A DNA stretch of 64,000 nt from Lichenostomus cassidix (Eukaryota; Chordata; Aves; Passeriformes; Meliphagidae). The number at the start of each line of letters is the position of its first letter. The stretch's first letter is position 1. The translations under genes and the position numbers were made by a program. Location of the stretch: NCBI GenBank assembly GCA_008360975.2, contig VLJF02000047.1:172922-236921 (forward strand), read 5' to 3'. Positions 1 through 12,942 of the stretch are shown here, one piece after another. Below the pieces are notes generated by a model. That model did no database searches and was not told the DNA's origin. It saw only the letters and a list, made by a program, of their open reading frames with translations.

Positions 1-237
1 GTCACCAACCCACTCCCAGGCTTTCCTGTTCCATACTCCTCCTACTTCCTGACCCAAAAATCCACGTACAATTCCATTCCAGGGAGGGTTATCACATAGT
101 CATCATTTGTCTTCACCTAAGCATTCATATACACCTGTATCCACCAGTCTTCCTCAAGACAGCTACTTGGCACTTACTCACTCACGGACAGACAGTGAGC
201 CAGCCACCTACCTAGCTAGCTAGCTAGCTAGCTAGCT
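1..237. repeat. Partial class I (A) macrosatellite unit
   Basis: This is the tail of a subtelomeric macrosatellite unit that begins outside the window. It matches the ends of the other A-subtype units (for example 8,810-9,028) and finishes in a short run of TAGC tetranucleotides (about 209-237). Confidence 0.85.
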
Positions 238-1874
238 GATCACATCCAGGGAAAATCATTCCTCAGTCATGTCACCTTCTGCGAGAGGTCCAAGCCTACA
301 GCTGCACTCCAAATGGTCCAAGCTTCAGCGTGCACCGAGCAAAGAGGATCTGCTTGCAGGAAGTAGGTTAGTACCCACTGTCCCCCAGCTCAGGGGGGAA
401 CAGGAGGCCTTTGCCTACATGCTGTCATCTGTGCTCCCAGGCCATAAACATCTACCCTCCTTGGCCCACCTGTGCAAATCCTCATCCAGCCCCACGTGCC
501 ATAACCATACCATTTGCATGTCACAGTTACCTTACAGGGTGTTTCAATGCATTCCACATGCTGTGTAGTGCTAGGCCTTGCACCGCAGCAATGCATGTAT
601 ATCCACACATCTGCAGCCTGCTGCAAGATGCTGCCCCTGCTTTGCCAGGGGGACAAGCCTGGCCATCGACCCATGACTTCAGCCTATAGTAACCTACCTC
701 AGGATGGCCCCGGGACCTATGGACCGCTCACATTGCTTTGTCCCTGTTTGTTCCTGTGGCCCGACCTGTCCCTCCTCTCTTCTTTTTCTCTTCCTCTCTG
801 TCCTTGTGTCTTTCAAACCTCAGACCAGTTGCCAGTGACAGGATACAACCTGCCAGGGTCTCCTTTGCACATCCATTCCTTCCCAGGTATTTCTAGAGAA
901 CGTCCCAAGTTCCATCCTAAACAGTACCTCGACACCAGAGGGCGCTGTAGGAGTGGATTTCCATCACTTTTGGGCCTGCCGTGCTGCATTTCAAAGCCAT
1001 TGCCTTCGTAGCACCCTTTCTGCTCAGAACTGCAATTCTTTGCAACATCGACCTCCTAGACATGTCTTACTGTGTCTTGCACATGCCACTTACACCTCAC
1101 AGGTGTCACAATTACTGCACCGAGCCTGTAAACACGACCTGTACACCTCTCCCTATGTGCATACAGTATCCCTCTCCCTATGTGCACACAGTATCTCTTT
1201 GTACTTTTCTCTTTCACTGTGAAATCTATGCCTCAACATGTAGCAACATTCAAGTGCTCCATGCTTGCTTCTCAGGAATGCATGCCTCCTGCTCTGGCAA
1301 GTGCAACACTTTTGAAACGTGACACATACCTTCTCATATCAGCACACTTAGGACAGCCAGAGCTGCACGCTCCCCGAGGACAGATTCTTCTCCATTTCTG
1401 CCTTGACACTCAAACCACGTGCCAGCACATGGAGCTCCACGTGGATGTAGTGCCCTTGTAATACAGGCAACCTGGTGAAACACAGAAATACTGTTGCTGC
1501 AACCTGTACATCTCTGCTTGTTCCCTGTTACAGAGACACTTCAAGGTACATTCTTTCCTCCAGCTTTTGCAACACTTCTCTACCATCCATAACCCCCTCA
1601 GTGGCTCCTTCTATGCCCATTCACCTACTTCATCCTGGTCACCAACCCACTCCCAGGCTTTCCTGTTCCATACTTCCCCTACTTCCTGACCCAAACCTCC
1701 ACGTACAATTCTATTCCAGGGATGGTTATCACATAGTCATCATTTGTCTTCACCTAAACATTCATGTATACCTGTATCCACCAGTCTTCCTCAAGACAGC
1801 TACTTTGCACTTACTCACTGCTGGACTGACAGTGAGGTAGCCACCTACCTAGCTAGCTAGCTAGCTAGCTAGCT
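238..1874. repeat. Macrosatellite unit, class I subtype A
   Basis: Unit of about 1.64 kb starting at the GATCACATCCAGGGAAAA landmark used here to phase the array. Subtype A ends in CACTTACTCACT followed by a short TAGC run instead of a long tetranucleotide array. It carries a CTCF-like site (929-947) and, on the minus strand, the exon-like block described at 17,347-17,489. Open frames here are short and are not kept between copies on the plus strand, so I do not call genes. Confidence 0.85.
929..947 (+). promoter_or_regulatory. CTCF-like site
   Basis: TCGACACCAGAGGGCGCTG matches the CTCF consensus (TGGCCACCAGGGGGCGCTA) throughout the CACCAG-GGGCGCT core. The same word occurs once in nearly every class I unit, always reading toward the telomere of its arm. 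Occupancy is inferred, not shown. Confidence 0.6.
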
Positions 1875-2537
1875 GATCACATTCAGGGAAAATTATTCCT
1901 CATTCCTGTCACCTTCTGCGAGAGGTCCAAGCTTCACCGTGCACCGAGCAAAGAGGATATGCTTGCAGGAAGTAGGTTTGTACCCACTGTCCCCAAGCTC
2001 AGGGGGGAACAGGAGGCCTTTGCCTACATGCTGTCATCTGGGCTCCCAGGCCATAAACATCTACCCTCCTTGGCCCACCTGTGCAAATCCCCATCCAGTC
2101 CCACATGCCATAACCATACCATTTTCATGTCACAGTTACCTTACAGGGTGTTTCAATGCATTCCACATGCTCTGCAGTGCTAGGCCTTGCACCGCAGCAA
2201 TGCATGTATATGCACACATCTGCAGCCTGCTGCAAGATGCTGCCCCTGCTTTGCCAGGGGGACAGGCCTGGCCATCGACCCATGACTTCAGGCTACATTA
2301 AGCCACCTCTGGATGGCCCCGGGACCTGTGGATCGCTCACACTGCTTTGTCCATGTTTGTTCCTGTGGCCCTACCTGTCCCTCCCCTCTTCTTTTTCTCT
2401 TCCTCTCTGTCCTTGTGTCTTTCAAACCTAAGACCAGATGCCAGTGACAGGGCACAACCTGCCAGGGACTCCTTTGCACATCCATTCCTTCCCAGGTATT
2501 TCTAGAGAACGTCCCAAGTTCCATCAGAAACAGTACC

Positions 2538-2556
2538 TCGACACCAGAGGGCGCTG
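2538..2556 (+). promoter_or_regulatory. CTCF-like site
   Basis: Exact copy of the 19-bp word at 929-947, at the equivalent position of the next unit. Confidence 0.6.
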
Positions 2557-3418
2557 TAGGAGTGGATTTCCATCACTTTTGGGCCTGCCGTCCTGCATTT
2601 CAAAGCCCTTGCATTCATAGCACCCTTTCTGCTCAGAACTGCAATTCTTTGCAACACCCACGTCTTACACATGTCTTACCGTGTCTTACACATGCCACTC
2701 ACACCTGACAGGTCTCACAATTACTGCAGTGAGCCTGTAAACACGACCTGTACAACTCTGCCTATGTGCATACAGTATCCCTCTCCCTATGTGCACACAG
2801 TATCTCTTTGTAGTTTTCTCTTTCACTCTCCAATCTATGCCTGAGGATGTAGCAAAATTCAACTGCTCCATGCTTGCTTCTCAGGAATCCATGCCTCCTG
2901 CTCCGGCAAGTGCAACACTTTTGAAACGTGACATACCTTCTCATATCAGCATACTTAGGACAGCCAGAGCTGCATGCTCCCCTAGGACAGATTGTTTGCC
3001 ATTTCCGCCTTGACAATCACAGCGAGTGGCAGCCTGTGGAGCTCCACACGGATGTAGTGTCCTTGCAATACAGACATCCCTGTGAAAGACACCAAGGCTG
3101 TTACTGCAACCTGTACATCCCTGGACGTTCCCTGTCTCCGAGACAGTTCAAGACATGTTCTTTCCTCCAGCTTTTCCAAGCCTCTTCTATAATCCATAAC
3201 CCCATCCGTGCCTTCTTCTAAGCCCATTCACCTACTTCATCCTTGTCACTTACCTGCTCCCAGGCTTTCTTGTTCTATACTCCTCCTACTTCCTGACCCA
3301 AACCTGCACGTACCATTCCATTCCAGGGAGGGTTATCATGTAGTCATCATTCTTCTTCACCAAAACATTCATATACACCTCTATTCACCAGTCTCCCTTC
3401 AGACAGCTACTTTGCTGT

Positions 3419-3436
3419 GACTGACTGACTGACTGA

Positions 3437-3470
<34 letters not shown>

Positions 3471-3785
3471 ACCAACCAACCAGCCAACCAACCAGCCAGC
3501 CTGCCAGCCAGCCAGCCAGCTAGCTAGCTAGCCAGCCGGCCCGCCAGCCAGCCAGCCAGCTAGCTAGCTAGCTAGGTAGCCAGCCTGCCAGCCAGCCAGC
3601 CAGCTAGCTAGCTAGGTTGCCAGCCAGCCTGCCAGTCAGCCAGCCAGCTAGGTAGCCAGCCACCTAGGTAGGTAGGTAGGTAGGTAGGTAGGCAGCTAGC
3701 TAGCTAGCTAGCTAGCTAGGTAGCTAGCTAGCTAGCTAGCTAGCTAGCCAGCCAGCCAGCCAGCCAGCCACCCACCTAGCTAGGT
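3419..3785. repeat. Mosaic tetranucleotide array
   Basis: Runs of (GACT)n, (CAGC)n, (AACC)n, (TAGC)n and (GTAG)n follow one another, each type one base different from its neighbour. This suggests point mutation followed by local slippage expansion. (AGCT)n runs are self-complementary and could fold back. Confidence 0.95.
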
Positions 3786-5279
3786 GATCAAATCCAGGGA
3801 AAATTATTCCTCAGTCATCTCACCTTCTGCAAGAGGTCAAAGCCTGCAGCTGCACTCCAAGCTGTTGAAGCCTCAGCATGCAGCAGGTCCAGAGGATTCC
3901 CTTGCAGGAAGCAGGTTTCTACCCACTGTCCCCCAAGGACAGGGGGGAACAGGAGGCTTTTGCCTACATGCTGTCATCTGTGCTCCCAGGCCATAAACAT
4001 CTACCCTCCTTGGCCCACTTGTGGAAATCTTCACGCAGCCCCCCATGCCATAACCATGCCATTTTCATGTCACAGTTACCTTACAGGGTCTTTCCATGCA
4101 TTCTACACACTCTGCGGGGCTAGGCCTTGCACCACAACACTGCATATACCTCAACACACCTGGAGCCTGCTGCAAGGTGCTGCCCCTGCTTTGCCATGCG
4201 GACAGGCTGGGGCATTGGCCCATGCCTTCAGTGTATATTAACCTACCTCAGGATGCTCCTGGGACCCATGGACCGCTCACATTGCTTCGTGCTTGTCCCT
4301 TATACCTACTAACAAATGACAGTGAGAGGACACACTGTCTGAGCATCTCCTTTGCATATTCATTCCTGCACTGCTATTTCTACAGAATGTCACAAATTCC
4401 ATCAAAACAACTATCTACACACAGGAGGACACTGTACGAGTGGACTTCTCTCAGTTCCAGCCTACCGTGTTGCATTTCAAAGCCATTTCCATCGGAGCAC
4501 TCTTTCTGTTCACAACTCCAATTCTTTCCAACACCTACCTCCCATGTCTTACACATGGCACTTACAAATCACAGGTGTCATCTCACAAGTACAGCACCCA
4601 GCCTGTCAACACACCTCGCACAATTCTCTAGATGCGCACAGAGCATCTCTTTGCACTTCTCACTTTCACTCTCCAATCTCTGCCTCAGCACGTACAATAC
4701 CTCAACCCCTCCACTTTTGCTTCTCAGCAATGCATGCCTCCTACTATGGCAAGTGGAACACTTCTGAAACACAACACATACCTTCCCCTATCAACATCTG
4801 TAGGACAGCCACAGCTGCATGCTCCAAGAGGACACATTCTTCTCCATTTCTGTCTTCACCGTCACACCGAGTGCCAGCACATGTAGCTCCACACGGATGC
4901 AGCAGCATTGCGACACAGGCAGCCCTGTGAAACACACAAATCCCATCACTGACACCGTCCATCCCTACCCATCCCTGTCAGCGAGACATTTATGGCCGCC
5001 TTCTTTCCTACAGCTTTTCCAACACAGTTATACAATCACGAATCCCCTCATTGCCCCCTTCTGTGTCATTTCACATACATCATCTTTCTCACTAAGCCAC
5101 TCTGTGGGTCTCTTGTGACATAATCACACTACGTACCGGCCCAAACATCCACACAGCATTCCATTTCAGGGATAATTGTCTCACACTCCTTGTCCTTGCT
5201 TAGCAAACATCCACATACCACTGCATCCACAAGTCTCCCTGCACACAGCCGCTTTGCAGGGACAATGGGCCCTCTCATG
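3786..5279. repeat. Macrosatellite unit, Intermediate class
   Basis: Unit of about 1.49 kb, close to the copy at 16,357-17,840 and its mirror at 36.11-37.60 kb. It lacks the intact CTCF-like word (the region near 4,425 reads ACACAGGAGGACACTG). On the minus strand it keeps an open frame of 64 codons (4,578-4,772) homologous to the 125-aa frame described at 17,143-17,520. Confidence 0.85.
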
Positions 5280-6230
5280 ACACGCATGGAAAATTATTGC
5301 TAGGTCATCTCACCTTCTGGGACAGGTGTGTATGCACTAAGACCCAAGCCAGGAGCTGCACAGCGAATCCACTAGGCCTCAGTATGCAGCGGGCGAGGAG
5401 GATACGCCCGCAGGAACCGGGTTCGTACACACCGTCCCTCAGCTCAGGGCGGAACGGGAGGTCTCGGGGTACGTGCGGTAAGCTGCGGTCTCACGCAATA
5501 CACAAGCATCCTCTTTGGCCCACCCGTGGAAAGCCTCAGCCAGCCGCACATGAACTAACCGTGCCCTTTTCACATCACAGGCACCTTACAGGATGTGTCT
5601 ACTCATGAGGGGCCCTGCACAGTGCTAGGCCACATACCACAGCAGTGCATATAAAGCAACAGATCTGGAGCCTGCTGCAACTCAGCGATCCCACTCGCCT
5701 GGGTGGACAGGCCTGGGCACAGTGCCATCGCTTCAGGGTCTATGAATCGAGGTCCCGATGCTGCGGTGACTCACGCAGTGCCGATAAAGCTTTGTTCCTG
5801 TCCCTGGCTGTGTGGCCATCTGTTGTTCCAGCGCTCCTTTTCTCTCCTCTTTTGCTCCTTGTGTCTCATACCTATGAGCAAATGAAAGGGAGAGGACACA
5901 CAGTCTGAAGGTCTCCTATGCCCCTCATTTCATTCTGGGGTGTTTATAGACACCCTTGTCATTTTCATGACCAGCAGTATGGAAACACAACAGGCTACCG
6001 CATGAGTGCACTCACCTCACACCCAGCCTGCTACTTTGCATTCCAAGCCATTTCCTTTGTAACACTTTGTCTGCACAGAACTGTAATCCGTTCAGGTACC
6101 TACCTCCGATCTCTTAGATGGGTCACTTGCAACTCATAGGTGTCATAATTTTTGCATCCAGCTTGTAAATGCACCGTGCATAGTTTTCTGTATGCACACA
6201 CAATATCTCTTGCCCCCTCTCCATTGCACT
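5280..6230. repeat. Macrosatellite unit, class II, truncated
   Basis: It matches the first two thirds of the class II unit at 17,841-19,405 through the CAATATCTCTTG(C/G)C region, then breaks off at about 6,215-6,235, where unrelated sequence starts. It therefore lacks the 142-nt exon-like block of complete class II units. Confidence 0.8.
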
Positions 6231-7377
6231 TCCAGATAATCCTTCCAGAATTCATAGCTTTCATTCCATTTCTGAGATATTGCATACAGTACAAGTCCAT
6301 AGGAAAGCATTGGCTCAGTGTTCATTACTCCAAAGTTCAGCAAAGTCCCCATATTGAGTCTCTCATTGGACTCCATTCTCCTTGCCTGTCATGCTAATCA
6401 CATTCTTCACTTCTTCCGAGCAGTCATTTTTCTGGGCCAGGATGTGTTCAGCTCTGCTGCAGGTTGTCTGGCCTAGCTGCTTGTGATATCCATCATGTGT
6501 TCTGGAGAATCACAAGTTCCTGCTGGATGTTCTGTTCAAAGTGCTTCTCTTTTTGCTTATCTTTCGGGGTCACTCCCAATCTCTTGCTATGCTGACTTTA
6601 CCAGACCTCATGTGGCACAACATTGCCCTGGAAGAAACCCAAAACTCCTTTTTCCAGGGGAAACCCAAACAAAACCTATGACTACAGTTACACAACATTT
6701 TTAACCTGATACATTTTCCAACACTAGCACTCCATTGCAAAAGTTTCCCTTCAGTAGCCTTTCACGTGATTTAGTTCTCAACACGTTTTGGAACGTAACC
6801 GATGCCATCTTTCTCTTCTCTACGTGTGCCACATCACCACACTATCTTTGCAGGGACCGGGAACTCTAGCAGCAGCGAAACCTCACTATCTGGAAGAGAA
6901 CACAACATACACGTCAGTCATTTCCGAACGGCTCTGCACACGTGCTACTCCAAGTGCCTGATGCCGTCTCTTCCCGGGCCTCCTACCCACCAGCCGCCTG
7001 CTTAAGTCCTGACACACAGGAAGGCTTTGGGCGTGCTCAGCCACGCCTGCACATTAACATTTGACAGTATTCTACAAATTGTCATACGGGTGCACCATAT
7101 CTGACCCCAGCCACATGTCATCCCACTGGAACCACCCATTGTAACACCTTCTATTCCTTCTCACTGCTTTGCAGTATTTCCTTATGGCTCCCATCTGCAG
7201 GGCTTCTTCACACTTGCCTACAGCAAAGGCTGCCTAGCAGTGCACATACTCCATTTTCTGCAGAGTTCCAATTCACCTCCAGGGATGGTCACCACACACT
7301 CGGCATTCTTCTTCACCCAAACATTCCTATGTCACTCCATCCACAAGTTTCCCTGAAGACACATACTTTGCATTGAC
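6231..7377. repeat. Array-flanking segment, left copy
   Basis: Non-tandem sequence that matches, in reverse complement, the DNA flanking the right-arm array (about 53.08-54.2 kb). Shared landmarks include GACCTCATGTGGCACAACAT (about 6,604-6,623) and the ATGCTTTCCTAT region. In both arms it sits immediately centromeric to a class I unit, so it is the ancestral boundary of the array. The short open frames carry stops relative to the right copy. I recognise no gene family in it. Confidence 0.75.
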
Positions 7378-9028
7378 ATTCAGCTGGTGAATACATGCAG
7401 GCAAAGTTTTGATGAAGTCATCTCACCTTCTGCGAGAGGTGTGCATGCACAGAGGTCAAAGCCGCAGCTGCACTCCAAGTCGTCCGGGCCTCAGCACGCA
7501 GCAGGCCGAGAGGATACGCTTGCAGGAAGCAGGTTTGTACCCATTCTCCCCCAGCTCCGGGGGGAATGAGAGGCCTTTGTCTACATGCCGTCATCTCTGC
7601 TCGCAGGCCATAAACATCTACCCTCCTTGGCCCACCTGTGCAAACCCTCATCCAGCCCCACATGCTACACACATGCCATTTTCATGTCACAGTTACCTTA
7701 CAGGGTCTTTTTATGCATTCCACATGCTGTGCAGTGCTAGGCCTTTCATGGCAGCACTGCATATAAATCCACAGATGTGCAGCCTACTGCAAGATGCTGA
7801 CCCTGCTTAGCCAGGGTGACAGGCCTGGCCATCGGCCCAAGACTTCGGGCTATATTAAGCCACCTCAGGATGCCCCCGGGACCTATGGACCGCTCCTGTT
7901 GCTGTGTCTGTGTTCGTTCCTGTGGCCCTACCTGTCCCTCCTCTCCTCTTTTTCCCTTCCTCTCTGTCCCTGTGTCTTTCAAACCTAAGACCACATGCCA
8001 TTGACAGGACACAACATGTGAGGGTCTCCTTTGCACATCCATTCCTTCCCAGTTATTTCTAGAGAAGGTCACAAGTTCCATCAGAAACACTACCTCGACA
8101 CCAGAGGGCGCTGTAGGAGTGGATTTCCATCACTTTTGGGCCTGCCGTCCTGCATTTCAAAGCCGTTGCCTTTGTAGCAGCCTTTCTGCTCAGAACTGCA
8201 AGTCTTTGCAACACCCACGTCTTACACATGTCTTACCGTGTCTTACACATGCCACTGACACCTGACAGGTCTCACAATTACTGCAGTGAGCCTGTAAACA
8301 TGACCTGTACAACTCTCCCCATGTGCATACAGTATCCCTCTTCCTATGTGCACACAGTATCTCTTTGTAGTTTTCTCTTTCACTCTCTAATCTATGCCTG
8401 AGCATGTAGCAACATTCAAGTGCTCCATGCTTGCTTCTCAGCAATGCATGCCTCCTGCTGTGGCAAGTGCAACACTTTTGAAACGTGACACATACCTTCT
8501 CATATCCGCATACTTAGGACAGCCAGAGCTGCATGCTCCCCGAGGACAGATTCTTCTCCATTTCTGCCTTGACACTCAAACCACGTGCCAGCCCATGGAG
8601 CTCCACATGCATGTAGTGCCCTTGTCATACAGGGAACCTGGTGAAACACAGAAATACTGTTGCTGCAACCTGTACATCCCTGCCTGTTCCTTGTCACAGA
8701 GACACTTCAAGCCACATTCTTTCCTCCAGCTTTTGCAACACTTCTCTATCATCCATAACCCTCTCAGTGCCTCCTTCTATGCCCATTCACCTACTTCATC
8801 CTTGTCACCAACCCACTGCCAGGCTTTCCTGTTCCATACTCCTCCTACTTCCTGACCCAAAAATCCATGTAGCATTCCATTCCAGGGAGGGTTATCACAT
8901 AGCCATCATTCGTCTTCACCTAAACACTCATATACACCTGTATCCACCAGTCTTCCTCAAGACAGCTACTTGGCACTTACTCACTCATGGACAGACAGTG
9001 AGCCAGCCACCTACCTAGCTAGCTACCT
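7378..9028. repeat. Macrosatellite unit, class I subtype A (array edge)
   Basis: First unit of the main left array. Its start differs from other class I units (AATACATGCAGGCAAAGTTT in place of the GATCA landmark) and resembles the edge unit of the right arm (51.38-53.08 kb), including the extra GTGCATGCACAGAGGTC segment. This supports a true shared array boundary. Confidence 0.85.
8095..8113 (+). promoter_or_regulatory. CTCF-like site
   Basis: Identical 19-bp word in the edge unit. Confidence 0.6.
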
Positions 9029-9719
9029 GATCACATCCAGGGAAAATTATTCCTCAGTCATCTCACCTTCTGTGAGAGGTCCAAGCCTGGAGCTGCACTC
9101 CAAATGGTCCAAGCTTCAGCGTGCACCGAGCAAAGAGGATATGCTTGCAGGAAGTAGGTTAGTACCCACTGTCCCCCAGCTCAGGGGGGAACAGGAGGCC
9201 TTTGCCTACATGCTGTCATCTGTGCTCCCAGGCCATAAACATCTACCCTCCTTGGCCCACCCGTGCAAATCCCCATCCAGTCCCACATGCCATAACCATA
9301 CCATTTTCATGTCACAGTTACCTTACAGGGTGTTTCAATGCATTCCACATGCTCTGCAGTGCTAGGCCTTGCACCGCAGCAATGCATGTATATCCACACA
9401 TCTGGAGCCTGCTGCAAGATGCTGCCCCTGCTTTGCCAGGGGGACAGGCCTGGCCATCGACCCATGACTTCAGGCTACATTAAGCCACCTCAGGATGGCC
9501 CCGGGACCTGTGGATCGCTCACATTGCTTTGTCCATGTTTGTTCCTGTGGCCCTACCTGTCCCTCCCCTCTTCTTTTTCTCTTCCTCTCTGTCCTTGTGT
9601 CTTTCAAACCTAAGACCAGATGCCAGTGACAGGGCACAACCTGCCAGGGACTCCTTTGCACATCCATTCCTTCCCAGGTATTTCTAGAGAACGTGCCAAG
9701 TTCCATCCTAAACACTACC

Positions 9720-9738
9720 TCGACACCAGAGGGCGCTG
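9720..9738 (+). promoter_or_regulatory. CTCF-like site
   Basis: Identical 19-bp word. Confidence 0.6.
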
Positions 9739-10601
9739 TAGGAGTGGATTTCCATCACTTTTGGGCCTGCCGTGCTGCATTTCAAAGCCATTGCCTTCGT
9801 AGCACCCTTTCTGCTCAGAACTGCAATTCTTTGCAACATCGACCTCCTAGACATGTCTTACCGTGTCTTACTCATGCCACTTACACCTCACAGGTCTCAC
9901 AATTATTGCACCCAGCCTGTAAACATGACCGGTGCAACTCTCCCTATGTGCATACAGTATCACTCTCCCTATGTGCACACAGTATGTCTTTGTACTTTTC
10001 CCTCTCTCTGTCAAAACTATGCCTGAACATGTAGCAAAATTCAAGTGTTCCATGCTTGCTTCTCAGCAATGCATGCCTCCTGCTGTGGCAAGTGCAACAC
10101 TTTTGAAACGTGACACATACCTTCTCATATCAGCATACTTTGGAAAGCCAGAGCTGCACGCTTCCCCAGGACAGATTCTTCTCCATTTCTGCCTTGACAC
10201 TCAAACCACGTGCCAGCCCATGGAGCTCCACAGGGATGTAGTGCCCTTGTTATACAGGCAACCTGGTGAAACACAGAAATACTGTTACTGCAACCTGTAC
10301 ATCCCTGCACGTTCCCTGTCACCGAGACAGTTCAAGACACGTTCTTTCCTCCAGCTTTTGCAAGCCTCTTCTACAATCCATAACCCCATCCGTGCCTTCT
10401 TCTAAGCCCATACACCTACTTCATCCTTCTCACTTACCTGGTCCCAGGCTTTCTTGTTCCATACTCCTCGTACTTCCTGACCGAAACCTCCACGTAGCAT
10501 TCCATTCCAGGGAGGGTTATCACGTACTCATCATTCTTCTTCACCAAAACATTCATATACACCTCTATTCACCAGTCTCCCTTAAGACAGCTCCTTTGCT
10601 G

Positions 10602-10977
10602 TGACTGACTGACTGACTGACTGACTGACAGCCAGCCAGCCAGCCAGCCAGCCAGCCAACCCACCAGCCAACGAACCTGACAGCCAGCTAGCCAGCTAGC
10701 TAGCTAGCTAGCTAGCTAGCTAGCTAGCCAGCCAGCCAGCCAGCCAGCCATCTAGGTAGGTAGGTAGGTAGGTAGGTAGGTAGGTAGGTAGCCAGCCAGC
10801 CAGCCACCTAGCTACCTAGCTAGCTAGGTAGCCAGCCACCTATCTACCTAGCTAGCTAGGTAGCCAGCCACCTAGCTACCTAGCTAGCTAGGTAGCCAGC
10901 CACCTAGCTACCTAGCTAGCTAGGTAGCCAGCCACCTAGTTACCTAGGTAGGTAGGTAGGTAGGTAGGTAGGTAGGT

Positions 10978-11010
<33 letters not shown>

Positions 11011-11036
11011 CCTACCAACCTACCTACCTACCTAGC
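10602..11036. repeat. Mosaic tetranucleotide array with 32-bp higher-order repeat
   Basis: GACT, CAGC, TAGC and GTAG runs. Inside, starts of AGCCAGCCAC recur at 10,798, 10,830, 10,862, 10,894 and 10,926, giving five 32-bp units each made of eight tetranucleotides. The mosaic has itself been amplified as a larger unit. Confidence 0.95.
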
Positions 11037-11037
11037 T

Positions 11038-12677
11038 GATCACATCCAGGGAAAATCATTCCTCAGTCATCTCACCTTCTGCGAGAGGTCCAAGCCTGCA
11101 GCTGCACTCCAAATGGTCCAAGCTTCAGCGTGCACCGAGCAAAGAGGATCTGCTTGCAGGAAGTAGGTTAGTACCCACTGTCCCCCAGCTCAGGGGGGAA
11201 CAGGAGGCCTTTGCCTACATGCTGTCATCTGTGCTCACAGGCCATAAATATCTACCCTTCTTGGCCCACCCGTGCAAATCCCCATCCAGTCCCACATGCC
11301 ATAACCATACCATTTGCATGTCACAGTTACCTTACAGGGTCTTTCAATGCATTCCACATGCTGTGTAGTGCTAGGCCTTGCAGTGCAGCAATGCATGTAT
11401 ATCCACACATCTGCAGCCTGTGGCAAGACGCTGCCCCTGCTTTGCCAGGGGGACAGGCCTGGCCATCGACCCATGACTTCAGGCTACATTAAGCCACCTC
11501 GGGATGGCCCCGGGACCTATGGACCGCTCACATTGCTTTGTCCCTGTTTGTTCCTGTGGCCCGACCTGTCCCTCCTCTCTTCTTTTTCTCTTCCTCTCTG
11601 TCCTTGTGTCTTTCAAACCTAAGACCAGATGCCAGTGACAGGACACACCGTGCGAGGGTCTCCTTTGCACATCCATTCCTTCCCAGGTATTTCTAGAGAA
11701 CGTCCCAAGTTCCATCCTAAACAGTACCTCGACACCAGAGGGCGCTGTAGGAGTGGATTTCCATCACTTTTGGGCCTGCCGTCCTGCATTTCAAAGCCCT
11801 TGCCTTCGTAGCACCCTTTGTGCTCAGAACTGCAATTCTTTGCAACTTAGACCTCCTAGACATGTCTTACTGTGTCTTACACATGCCACTTAGACCTCAC
11901 AGGTCTCACAATTACTGTAGTGAGCCTGTAAACACGACCTGTACAACTCTCCCTATGTGCATACAGTATCCCTCCCCCTATGTGCACACAGTATCTCTTT
12001 GTACTTTTCTCTTTCACTGTCCAATCTATGCCTCAACATGTAGCAAAATTCAAATGCTCTATGCTTGCTACTCAGGAATCCATGCCTCCTGCTCTGGCAA
12101 GTGCAACACTTTTGAAACGTGATACATACCTTCTCATATCAGCAGACTTAGGACAGCCAGAGCTACATGCTCCCCGAGGACAGATTCTTTGCCATTTCCG
12201 CCTTGACAATCACACCGAGTGGCAGCCCATGGAGCTCCACAGGGATGTAGCGTCCTTGCAATACAGGCAACCCTGTGAAACACAGAAAGGCTGTTACTGC
12301 AACCTGTACATCCCTGCGTGTTCCTTGTCACCGAGACAGTTCAAGACATGTTCTTTCCTCCAGCTTTTGCAAGCCTCTTCTACAATGCATAACCCCATCA
12401 ATGCCTTCTTCTAAGCCCATTCACCTACTTCATCCTTGTCACTTACCCGCTCCCAGGCTTTCTTGTTCTATACTCCTCCTACTTCCTGACCCAAACCTCC
12501 ACGTACCATTCCATTCCAGGGAGGGTTATCATGTACTCATCATTCTTCTTCAGCAAAACATTCATATACACCTCTATTTACCAGTCTCCCTTAAGACAGC
12601 TACTTTGCTGTGACTGACTGACTGACTGACTGAGTGACAGACTGACTGACTGAGTGACTGACAGCCAGCCGGCCAGC

Positions 12678-12713
<36 letters not shown>

Positions 12714-12750
12714 TAGCTAGCTAGGTAGCCAGCCAGCCAGCCAGGTAGGT

Positions 12751-12784
<34 letters not shown>

Positions 12785-12874
12785 GTAGCCAGCCAGCCAG
12801 CTAGCTAGCTAGGTAGCCAGCCAGCCAGCCAGCTAGCTAGGTAGCCAGCCAGCCAGCCAGCCAGCCAGGTAGGT

Positions 12875-12905
<31 letters not shown>

Positions 12906-12942
12906 TAGCTAGGTAGCCAGCCAGCCAGCCAGCTAGCTATCT
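11038..12942. repeat. Macrosatellite unit, class I subtype B
   Basis: Unit of about 1.9 kb with a terminal array at 12,612-12,942 dominated by CAGC with TAGC and GTAG islands. Two B units stand side by side here (9,029 and 11,038). Confidence 0.85.
11729..11747 (+). promoter_or_regulatory. CTCF-like site
   Basis: Identical 19-bp word. Confidence 0.6.

Larger units (their letters stand above)
1875..3785. repeat. Macrosatellite unit, class I subtype B
   Basis: Unit of about 1.9 kb. The first 1.54 kb parallels the other class I units. The rest (3,419-3,785) is a mosaic of GACT, CAGC, TAGC and GTAG tetranucleotides, which defines subtype B. Confidence 0.85.
9029..11037. repeat. Macrosatellite unit, class I subtype B
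   Basis: The longest unit in the window (about 2.0 kb), because its terminal tetranucleotide array (10,602-11,036) is the longest. The non-repetitive part is close to the unit at 14,596. Confidence 0.85.

Noticed and set aside
6483..6704. Protein gene in the left array-flanking segment
   Set aside because: Frames differ from the right copy (53.7-54.0 kb) by stops and indels on both strands.
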